Assembly: GCA_016705235.1 (NCBI GenBank)
Contig: JADIYP010000007.1
Span: 186,001-250,000, forward strand
DNA from: Candidatus Leptovillus affinis
Lineage (GTDB): Bacteria > Chloroflexota > Anaerolineae > Promineifilales > Promineifilaceae
Direction: 5' to 3'
Length of the DNA stretch: 64,000 nucleotides
Below the pieces are notes generated by a model. It worked only from the letters and a program-made list of their open reading frames with translations. It was not told the DNA's origin and did no database searches. Shown here in pieces: positions 52,224 to 59,134 of this stretch (its first letter is position 1; every line of letters starts with the position of its first letter). Both the position numbers and the translations under genes were made by a program.

Positions 52224-52631
52224 ATGAAAATCGACCACATCGCCATCTGGACCCGCCAATTAGACCCTATGCGGGAATTTTACGAGCGGTATTTTAACGG
52301 CCGTTCCTCCCCCCGTTACACCAACCCGCGCACCGGCTTCCAATCCTACTTCGTCAGCTTTGGCGATGGGGCGCGGTTGGAGCTGATGCAGATGGAGGGC
52401 ATGGGGGCCAATCCGAACACGGCCGTTGCCCAACATCTCGGCTACATTCATCTGGCGATGAGCGTAGGCGGGGAAACGGCTGACGGCGGAGAAGCCGCCG
52501 TCGATGCCCTGACCAACCGCCTGCGCCAGGACGGCTACCCCGTCCTCGGCGAACCCCGCCGCACCGGCGACGGCTACTACGAAAGCGTCATCCTGGACCC
52601 GGATGGGAACCGGATTGAGATTACTGTTTGA
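52224..52631 (+). CDS. VOC-superfamily (glyoxalase-like) protein
   Basis: A 135-residue glyoxalase/bleomycin-resistance (VOC) protein with the beta-alpha-beta-beta-beta module twice: MKIDHIAIWTRQLDPMREFY and YIHLAMSVGG, then VILDPDGNRIEITV. Metal ligands could be H5, E (LELMQ), H (YIHLA) and E near the end. It may detoxify aldehydes; the substrate is unknown. I start at ATG 52224, after the repeat. Confidence 0.85.
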   Translation: MKIDHIAIWTRQLDPMREFYERYFNGRSSPRYTNPRTGFQSYFVSFGDGARLELMQMEGMGANPNTAVAQHLGYIHLAMSVGGETADGGEAAVDALTNRLRQDGYPVLGEPRRTGDGYYESVILDPDGNRIEITV

Positions 52632-52639
52632 GGAGGAAA

Positions 52640-52697
52640 ACGTGAAGCGTGATGCGTGATTCGTAACCTGACGAATCACGCATCACGCATCACGCAG
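52640..52697. repeat. (GTGATGC)n heptad hairpin
   Basis: Between the VOC gene and hisF; same family as the preceding copies. Confidence 0.85.
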
Positions 52698-52702
52698 CAA
52701 TC

Positions 52703-53497
52703 ATGTTAGCCAAACGCATCATCCCCTGTTTAGACGTAAAAGACGGCCGTGTCGTCAAAGGTATCAATTTTGTGCAGCTGCGCGACGCCGGTGACCCGGT
52801 GGAGCAGGCCATAGTCTACGACAAAGCCGGAGCCGACGAACTGGTCTTTCTGGACATAACCGCCACCCACGAGGCCCGCGACACCGTGATTGAAATGGCG
52901 AAGGCGGTCGCCGAACAAGTCTTCATCCCCTTCACCGTCGGCGGCGGCATCCGCACCGTGGACGACATGCGCGCCCTGCTGCGCGCCGGGGCCGACAAAA
53001 TCAGCATCAATTCCGCCGCCGTGCGCGACCCCGACCTCATCACCCAGGGCGCGGAAGCGTTCGGCAGCCAGGCCATCGTCGTGGCGATTGATGCGCGTCG
53101 AATCAGCGAACAGCCCAACGCCAATCCGCAATCCGCAATCCGCAATCCGCAATGGCAAGTCTTCGTCTCCGGCGGGCGCACGCCTACCGGCCTGGACGCG
53201 GTGGCGTGGGCGCAGGAGGCGGCGCGGCGCGGCGCGGGCGAGATTTTACTGACGAGCATGGACGGCGACGGCACGCAGGAGGGGTATGATCTGGAACTGA
53301 CGCGGGCGATTGCTGACGCCGTTCACATCCCGGTCATCGCTTCCGGCGGCGCGGGCACGCTGGAACACTTCGCCCAGGCGCTCACCGAGGGCGGCGCGGA
53401 TGCGGCGCTGGCCGCCTCGCTGTTCCATTACAAACAGCTCACCATCGCCGAAGTCAAAGATTACCTCGCCCAGCAGGGCATCCCGGTGCGCCAATGA
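52703..53497 (+). CDS. hisF: imidazole glycerol phosphate synthase, cyclase subunit
   Basis: A 264-residue TIM-barrel enzyme that joins ammonia from HisH to PRFAR. Catalytic D11 (IIPCLDVKDGRVVKG) and the second Asp in LLTSMDGDGTQEGYD are intact, as is FTVGGGIRTVDDM. Near residues 137-148 a (CAATCCG)n tract adds NPQSAIRNPQ-like residues between the AIDARR strand and WQVFVSGG; normal HisF has only a short loop there. Its stop overlaps the hisI start. Confidence 0.95.
   Translation: MLAKRIIPCLDVKDGRVVKGINFVQLRDAGDPVEQAIVYDKAGADELVFLDITATHEARDTVIEMAKAVAEQVFIPFTVGGGIRTVDDMRALLRAGADKISINSAAVRDPDLITQGAEAFGSQAIVVAIDARRISEQPNANPQSAIRNPQWQVFVSGGRTPTGLDAVAWAQEAARRGAGEILLTSMDGDGTQEGYDLELTRAIADAVHIPVIASGGAGTLEHFAQALTEGGADAALAASLFHYKQLTIAEVKDYLAQQGIPVRQ
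53112..53144. repeat. (CAATCCG)n heptad tract inside hisF
   Basis: Four CAATCCG words read in frame, followed by CAATGG. Confidence 0.88.
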
Positions 53498-53829
53498 CCT
53501 CCGCACTCCGCACTCCGCACTCCGCACTCAAATTTGATGAAAAAGGTTTAGTAACGGCCGTTATCCAACACGCCGCCACCCATCAGGTCCTCATGGTCGC
53601 CTGGATGAACGCCGAGAGCCTGCGCCTGACGCAGGAAACCGGCGAGACCCACTTCTGGAGCCGCAGCCGCCAGGAACTGTGGCACAAAGGGGCCACCTCC
53701 GGCAACGTGCAGCGCGTCCAGGCCATCTACGCCGACTGCGACGGCGACACCCTGCTCATCCTGGTAGACCCCGCCGGACCCGCCTGCCACACGGGCGAGG
53801 TCAGCTGCTTTTTCACCCGACTAGACTAA
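53494..53829 (+). CDS. hisI: phosphoribosyl-AMP cyclohydrolase
   Basis: A 111-residue zinc enzyme opening the adenine ring of phosphoribosyl-AMP. Motifs: VLMVAWMNAESL, FWSRSRQELWHKGATSGN, DCDGDTLLILV and the Zn cysteines near ACHTGEVSCFF. The ATG overlaps the hisF stop. The first 12 residues (SALRTPHSALK) come from a (CCGCACT)n repeat. It lacks a fused HisE domain. Confidence 0.94.
   Translation: MTSALRTPHSALKFDEKGLVTAVIQHAATHQVLMVAWMNAESLRLTQETGETHFWSRSRQELWHKGATSGNVQRVQAIYADCDGDTLLILVDPAGPACHTGEVSCFFTRLD
53500..53529. repeat. (CCGCACT)n heptad tract at the hisI start
   Basis: Four CCGCACT words encode the first residues of HisI. Confidence 0.88.
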
Positions 53830-53862
53830 GGCCTGACAGGTTTAAGAAAACCTGTCAGGCCT
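53830..53862. repeat. GCCTGACAGGTTT inverted repeat
   Basis: Arms GGCCTGACAGGTTT and AAACCTGTCAGGCC around AAGA, directly after the hisI stop. A related hairpin is at 55272-55310. The octamer words of 43993 recur at 53873-53890. Confidence 0.85.
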
Positions 53863-53902
53863 CAACCATTTGACTACTCGACTACCCGACAAAGGAGTAA
53901 CA

Positions 53903-54184
53903 ATGACCGACTTTATCGACACTCTATTTGCCACCATACAAGACCGCAAAAGCAACCCCCAACCCGGTTCTTACACCAACAGCCTGTTCGCCGCCGGCGA
54001 GGACGAAATCGTCAAAAAAGTGGGCGAAGAGGCGGTGGAAATCATCCTGGCCGTCAAGGGCCAGGGCCAACAGCGCATCATCGAGGAAACAGCCGACCTC
54101 GTCTACCACCTGCTCGTCTTGCTCGCCGCCCAAGACCTCACCTGGGACGACGTGCGCGGCGAACTGGAAAAACGCCACCGGTAG
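53903..54184 (+). CDS. hisE: phosphoribosyl-ATP pyrophosphatase
   Basis: A 93-residue all-alpha MazG-like NTP pyrophosphatase that hydrolyses phosphoribosyl-ATP. Motifs: SYTNSLFAAGEDEIVKKVGE, EAVEIILA and ETADLVYHLLVLL with the metal Glu/Asp residues. Start ATG 53903 has AAAGGAG upstream. Confidence 0.94.
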   Translation: MTDFIDTLFATIQDRKSNPQPGSYTNSLFAAGEDEIVKKVGEEAVEIILAVKGQGQQRIIEETADLVYHLLVLLAAQDLTWDDVRGELEKRHR

Positions 54185-54192
54185 TCAAGAAT

Positions 54193-54275
54193 TGGACACG
54201 GATTACCGCGGATTTGACGGATTTTCGCGGATAAGAATTTTAAAAATCCGTGTCAATCCGCCGCATCCATGAAAA
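54193..54275. repeat. CGGATTT-type hairpin repeat
   Basis: Words like ACACGGATTACCGCGGATTT face AAAATCCGTGTCAATCCGCC; related to 37490-37561. It contains the first possible ATG of the next gene. Confidence 0.8.
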
Positions 54276-54298
54276 TCTGCGGCCCATCCCTATCTAAT

Positions 54299-55273
54299 AT
54301 GCGACGCATTGTGGATTTAAACGCAGGCACGGCCATGGTCGTGGCCGATTTGCACGGCGACGGCGACGCGTATGCGCGTTACCGTGACCGCTTTCTGGAT
54401 TTGCGGGCCAACGGCCGTGCCGACACCCTCATCCTCGCCGGCGACCTGCTGCACCGCACCCCGCCCCACCCCGACGACTCGCTGGCGATGATCCTGGACG
54501 TGCTGCGCCTGAAGCGCGAATTGGGCGACCGGCTCATCTACCTGATGGGCAACCACGAATTCCCCCACCGTTACGCCATCACCCTCATGCGCGGCGACGA
54601 TTTGTTTACGCCGCGCTTCGAGTGGGCGATGGGCGAGCAGCGGGCGGAGATCATGGCCCTGCTAGACGGCCTGCCGCTGTATGTGCGCACGCCGGGCGGC
54701 GTGGCCATCGCCCACGCCGGAGCGCCGCCCGGATTAGACGAGGCGGGCGCGGCGGCGCGATTGTTTGCTTTGTCGCACGAGGAGATTTTGGCGGAAACGG
54801 CCGTTTCCCTCCCCCCCGACTTCCGCCCCCAACTACGCAAACTGCTCGGCCGCCAGGCCGGCCGCAGCTACGACCGCCTCGTCCACGACTACTTCGCCGT
54901 CACCAGCCCCGACGACCCGCGCTACGATGATTACCTCATCGGCGCGTCGGCCGTGGCCGCCCACCCGGACGCGGACCTGCTGTGGTCTGCTTTGTTTACC
55001 AAGAATGAATTGCAATACGGCCGTGCCTACCCCGCCCACCTGCGCGCCTTCCTCCAGGCGCTCTCCGACGATTACCCGCAGCCGCAGCGCGTGCTTGTCA
55101 GCGGCCACATCGACGTGCAAGGCGGCTACAAACTGGTCAACAAGCAGCATCTGCGCCTGGCGAGCGCCAAACACGCCCACCCCCGCGAAGCTGGCTTGTA
55201 TTTACTTTTCGACGTTACCCAACCTGTGGAAAAAGCGGAAGATTTGCTCCCCGGTCTGGCGTCTGTATTTTAA
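54299..55273 (+). CDS. calcineurin-like metallophosphoesterase
   Basis: A protein of 324 residues (334 if ATG 54269 is used) of the calcineurin-like phosphoesterase family. Metal motifs: VVADLHGDGDAY, LILAGDLLHR, LMGNHEFPHR, and the later HIDVQGG / SGHID. The earlier ATG lies within a repeat, so I prefer 54299, though neither has a clear SD. It is the last gene of the his cluster and another candidate for the missing histidinol-phosphate phosphatase, or an unrelated protein phosphatase. Confidence 0.83.
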   Translation: MRRIVDLNAGTAMVVADLHGDGDAYARYRDRFLDLRANGRADTLILAGDLLHRTPPHPDDSLAMILDVLRLKRELGDRLIYLMGNHEFPHRYAITLMRGDDLFTPRFEWAMGEQRAEIMALLDGLPLYVRTPGGVAIAHAGAPPGLDEAGAAARLFALSHEEILAETAVSLPPDFRPQLRKLLGRQAGRSYDRLVHDYFAVTSPDDPRYDDYLIGASAVAAHPDADLLWSALFTKNELQYGRAYPAHLRAFLQALSDDYPQPQRVLVSGHIDVQGGYKLVNKQHLRLASAKHAHPREAGLYLLFDVTQPVEKAEDLLPGLASVF

Positions 55274-55310
55274 AGACTTGACAGGTTTTCTGAAACCTGT
55301 CAAGTCTTTA
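55272..55310. terminator. bidirectional hairpin between convergent genes
   Basis: AAAGACTTGACAGGTTT and AAACCTGTCAAGTCTTT form a 17-bp stem. A/T-rich edges on both sides fit a terminator for both the his cluster and the facing kinase gene. Confidence 0.65.
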
Positions 55311-55321
55311 AATGCGAACTC

Positions 55322-57961
55322 TCAAGAAAAAATCCCCGTCTTTTTGCGCCGCTTTTCAATCGCCGCCAACAAGCGATCTGTTTTATCCAACATTTCCTGG
55401 TCTTTCAGACGTTCATACAATTGGCGCGCCTGCTGGGCAAAAGGCAGCGCCTTATCTGATTTTTCCTGGCGAAAAATGACCAGCGCCTGCCGGTAATTGG
55501 TGCGGGCAATCGCCGGGATGTCGCCGCTGCGAATGGCCAGCTTTAGGGCGCGGTCGGCATGGCGCGATGCCTGCCACTGCTTGCCCATCAGGTTATAGGC
55601 AATGCTCATATTGCTCACCGCCCACGCTTCCCCGGCCAGATTGGCCTGTTCTTTGGCCAGCGATTCAGCCTCTTTGTACAGGTCGATGGCTTCTTTGGCG
55701 TTGTTGCTGTCGCGGACGACATTGCCCATTTTATTCAGGCCATCGCCAACGGCCGTATAATCTTCCGCCTGCCGCACAATCGCCACATACTCTTCATAGG
55801 CGGCATAGGCCAGCGCAAGCTGCTTGGTTTTGTGGTAACGCTCGCCCAGAGCGTAGAGCATTTCGGCCACGGCCGGCCAATTCTTTTCTTGCCGCGAAAG
55901 TTTAAGATGCCGCTCAAAATAATTGATGGCCCGGGTCGGATCGCCCCAGCGCTCATAGGCCGTGCCAATGCCCACCAGCGCCAGCTTGCCCTGGTGATGG
56001 TCGTTCAGTTCACGCGCCAGCAAAAGCTGGCGTTTGTGGAAGCTGGCCGCTTTCATATAATCGCCCAACTGCATATTGACTTCGCCCAATTTGCCCAGAG
56101 CCATCATGCGGCTAGATTGGGCGTTCATCTGTTGGGCAATTTCCAATGCGTCGGTAAAAAAGGCGAGCGCTTTTTCTATGCCGCCATTTTCCAGATAAAG
56201 GTCGCCTAAACGGCAGAGGTTGTCTACTTCTTTACGGCCGTTCTTGCTCTCCTTCGCAATTTGCAGCGCCCGCCGATACAGCTCCACAGCCCTGTCAAGC
56301 TGGCCTATTGAGCGATACAAATCGCCCAAATCGCCATAAGCCTCACCCTCGCCAACATGGTCGCCCAACTGGAAGGCAATATCCAACGATTGTTTAAACA
56401 GCGCCACCGCTTCTTTGGCGTCGCCGCCTTCCAGGTAGATGCGGCCCATGTTGCTGAGCACACTTTTCACCCGCACCTGATCGCCTATTTCTTTGGCAAT
56501 GGCCAGCGTTTGTTTATTCAGGGCAACGGCGCGCTCGATATTGCCCAACTGCTGATAAGTCAGCGCCAGACTGTCCAGCGCGGCCGCCTCTTTATACCGG
56601 TCGCCAATTTCACGGGCGATGGCCAACTGCTGCTCGTGAAACCGCGCCGCGCGGTGGGCGTCACCCAAAGCGCGAAAATCGCGCCCCAATTCGCCCAACG
56701 ACCGGCCCTGTTCCGCCCGGTCGCCAATTTCATGGGCAATCGACAACTGTTCTTCGTGAAACTCCACCGCCCGTTCCGTGAAGCCCATCGCCCGATACGC
56801 CAACCCCAGATTACCCAAGCCTGCGCTTTCCAACGTCAGCGACCGCTCAGACCGGGCGATGAGGATGGCCTGCTCAAAATACATCACGGCCACATCCAGC
56901 TTGCCAATATCCAGGTAAGACATGCCCATGCTGTTATACGACTGCCCCAGGGCAACACGCTCCAGGCGGGTCGAATCCCCAGCCAGCCGTTCTGAAGGCA
57001 CATCGTCGTTGATGACTTTGTGGTACAGATCAACCAGGGCGTTTTCCACGATTGACCAATCCCGGTAGCGCTGATCGGGGTTGACCATGAGGCAGTTGCG
57101 CAAAAAGATGGCTACTTCGCGGGGGAGCAGGGCGGGCGGCGCTTTGATGCTGCCGGAGAGGTGAATATCACGTATTTCGGCTTTGTTCTGCCCATCGGCG
57201 GCATAACGGCCGCTGAGCATTTCATACAAAATACAGCCCAGGGCATAAATATCGGCGCGGGAGTCTATCGGCTGCTGCTGCCATTGTTCCGGGGCCATGT
57301 ACAGCGGTGTTCCCACGACGCCTTGCGTTAGCTGCGTGCGCAGGAAATATTCGGCGGCGTGGGGCAGGGTGGCTACTTCCGGCCTGACGCCGGTGAGGGT
57401 GCTGGCCAGGCCAAAATCGGTGACGCGGGCGATTTCGTCGTGGCCGATGAGGACATTTTCCGGTTTGAGGTCGCGGTGGACCAGGCCGGGTAGTTTGCGG
57501 GTGGCGTATTTCATGCCGCGGGTGATGTGCAGGGCGAAGGCGAGGGCTTGTTGTAAGCGTAACGGCCGTCCCGGCCGCAGCCAGGCGCGCAGGGAAGGGT
57601 TGTCTTTGCCCTTGGGCTGCACAATCCATTCCAGAACGAGGTAGACCTCACGGCCGTCGCCGATGCGCTCCACACGATGGGCGCGGACAATGTTCGGGTG
57701 GCTGCCCAACTCTACCCACATGGTCCCTTCGCGCAAAAACAAATCGCGGGCGACGCGGTGGGAAAGATATTCCGGCTTAAACGTTTTCAGGGCAACCAAC
57801 TCGCTGGTTGCCTGATCGCGGCATAGGAAAACCAGTCCCATTCCCCCGGTTAACCGGCTAACCACCTCATAACGGCCGGCAATCAGCGGCAGTTGGCGGT
57901 CTGGAACGGCCGTCATGGGAAATTTGTGCTTGGTTCCTTTCGATGGGATCAGGTCTTCCAT
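55322..57961 (-). CDS. Ser/Thr protein kinase with TPR repeats
   Basis: An 879-residue cytoplasmic protein. Residues 30-320 are a PknB-type kinase: LTGGMGLVFLCRD, VALKTF, LVHRDLKPENVLI, VTDFGLAS, GTPLYMAPEQ are intact, so it should be active. From about 350 to 860 there are some twelve to thirteen TPR motifs of about 40 residues, each with the (A/G)...G.AY...G pattern. No membrane segment. TPRs probably bind a protein partner; none is adjacent. Confidence 0.9.
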   Translation of the reverse strand: MEDLIPSKGTKHKFPMTAVPDRQLPLIAGRYEVVSRLTGGMGLVFLCRDQATSELVALKTFKPEYLSHRVARDLFLREGTMWVELGSHPNIVRAHRVERIGDGREVYLVLEWIVQPKGKDNPSLRAWLRPGRPLRLQQALAFALHITRGMKYATRKLPGLVHRDLKPENVLIGHDEIARVTDFGLASTLTGVRPEVATLPHAAEYFLRTQLTQGVVGTPLYMAPEQWQQQPIDSRADIYALGCILYEMLSGRYAADGQNKAEIRDIHLSGSIKAPPALLPREVAIFLRNCLMVNPDQRYRDWSIVENALVDLYHKVINDDVPSERLAGDSTRLERVALGQSYNSMGMSYLDIGKLDVAVMYFEQAILIARSERSLTLESAGLGNLGLAYRAMGFTERAVEFHEEQLSIAHEIGDRAEQGRSLGELGRDFRALGDAHRAARFHEQQLAIAREIGDRYKEAAALDSLALTYQQLGNIERAVALNKQTLAIAKEIGDQVRVKSVLSNMGRIYLEGGDAKEAVALFKQSLDIAFQLGDHVGEGEAYGDLGDLYRSIGQLDRAVELYRRALQIAKESKNGRKEVDNLCRLGDLYLENGGIEKALAFFTDALEIAQQMNAQSSRMMALGKLGEVNMQLGDYMKAASFHKRQLLLARELNDHHQGKLALVGIGTAYERWGDPTRAINYFERHLKLSRQEKNWPAVAEMLYALGERYHKTKQLALAYAAYEEYVAIVRQAEDYTAVGDGLNKMGNVVRDSNNAKEAIDLYKEAESLAKEQANLAGEAWAVSNMSIAYNLMGKQWQASRHADRALKLAIRSGDIPAIARTNYRQALVIFRQEKSDKALPFAQQARQLYERLKDQEMLDKTDRLLAAIEKRRKKTGIFS

Positions 57962-58102
57962 TCAGGCTGCTGTCACTCCAAACTGTTACCCGGTGAAGCA
58001 CCATTGCGGATACGGGAAACGATCATAGTATAACATTTTGCGCCTTTTGCCGCAGGCTTTGACAAATCTTACCCGTCGCGCGGCAGCCAGCGACAAATAC
58101 GG

Positions 58103-58419
58103 CTAGCAGTTTGTCGGAAAAGTACCCGTAGCCGCGGTTTCTTACCGCGTCTTCAAGAGGCGGGGTAAAGATACCCCGGCTACAAAAAGTGGTTCTCCGA
58201 CAGACGGCTAGCAGTTTGTCGGAAAAGTACGTAGCCGCGGTTTCTTACCGCGTCTTCCAGAGGCGGGGTAAGGATACCCCGGCTACAAAAAGAGGTTCTC
58301 CGACAGACGGCTAGCAGTTTGTCGGAAAAGTACCCGTAGCCGCGGTTTCTTACCGCGTCTTCCAGAGGCGGGGTAAGGATACCCCGGCTACAAAAAGAGG
58401 TTCTCCGACAGACTGCTAG
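58103..58419. mobile_element. three head-to-tail MITE-like elements
   Basis: Units start at 58103, 58208 and 58311, with lengths of about 105, 103 and 105 bases, sharing the four bases CTAG at each junction. Each is bounded by CTAGCAGTTTGTCGGA and TCCGACAGACNGCTAG inverted repeats. The outer CTAG of the third copy holds the stop codon of the downstream response regulator. The remaining bases 57962-58102 hold no gene. Confidence 0.9.
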
Positions 58420-59114
58420 TACGTGATAAACGAGTAGCCAATGCCGCGTTCCGTGCGCAAGTAGCGCGGGCGGGCCGAATCCGGTTCAATTTTTTGCCGC
58501 AGCCGGCCGATGTACACCCGCAGGTACTCTGTTTCCTGTCCATATTCCGGCCCCCAAACATGGCGCAAAATGGTTTGATGAGGCAGCACTTTGCCCTCGT
58601 TCTCCATAAAATACACCAGCAGGCTAAATTCGGTAGGCGTTAGATCGAGTGGTTTTTGGTTGAGTTTGATCTCGTGGCGGTCCAGGTCGGCAGTGAGGGG
58701 GCCGCGCACCAGGAGAGCGTCGGTAGACGGCCGTTTCGCCACCTGCGCCCGCCGCAGCACCGCCTGCACCCGCGCCAACAGCTCGCCCACGCCAAACGGC
58801 TTGGTCAGATAATCGTCCGCGCCGCGATTGAGCGCCTGAATTTTGTCTTCCTCCTCACCCAGCGCCGACAGCACAATGATCGGCGTTTGCGATGTTTGGC
58901 GCAGGCGGCGAATGGTTTCTAGCCCGTTCATATAAGGCATCATCAAATCTAAAATCACCAGGTTGACAGCGTTCGACTCGAATAAAGCCAGCGCTTCCAG
59001 GCCGTTAGCGGCCGTCAGCGCCTGATAGCCGCGCACTTCCAGATTGCGCTTCACAAAATCACGCAGCGATTTTTCATCATCTACCACCAGAACGGTTAAT
59101 TTATTTGGACTCAT
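58416..59114 (-). CDS. OmpR/KdpE-type response regulator
   Basis: A 232-residue regulator: receiver domain with D12, D13 and phospho-acceptor D56 (NLVILDLMMPYMNG), then a winged-helix DNA-binding domain with LTPTEFSLLVYFMENEG and the recognition part EYLRVYIGRLRQKIE. It is downstream of and probably co-transcribed with the histidine kinase (20-base gap). Its stop codon is inside a MITE end. The target genes are unknown; it most resembles KdpE/ResD-type regulators. Confidence 0.93.
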   Translation of the reverse strand: MSPNKLTVLVVDDEKSLRDFVKRNLEVRGYQALTAANGLEALALFESNAVNLVILDLMMPYMNGLETIRRLRQTSQTPIIVLSALGEEEDKIQALNRGADDYLTKPFGVGELLARVQAVLRRAQVAKRPSTDALLVRGPLTADLDRHEIKLNQKPLDLTPTEFSLLVYFMENEGKVLPHQTILRHVWGPEYGQETEYLRVYIGRLRQKIEPDSARPRYLRTERGIGYSFITY

Positions 59115-59134
59115 GATGCCCCACGCTTCACTCC

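Noticed and set aside
49806..53144. CRISPR array among the his-operon repeats
   Set aside because: The repeats are 7-8 base words without spacers of regular length, and no cas genes are present.
58103..58419. CRISPR-like array of three 105-bp repeats
   Set aside because: Units are directly joined with no spacers and have terminal inverted repeats, so a mobile element fits better.
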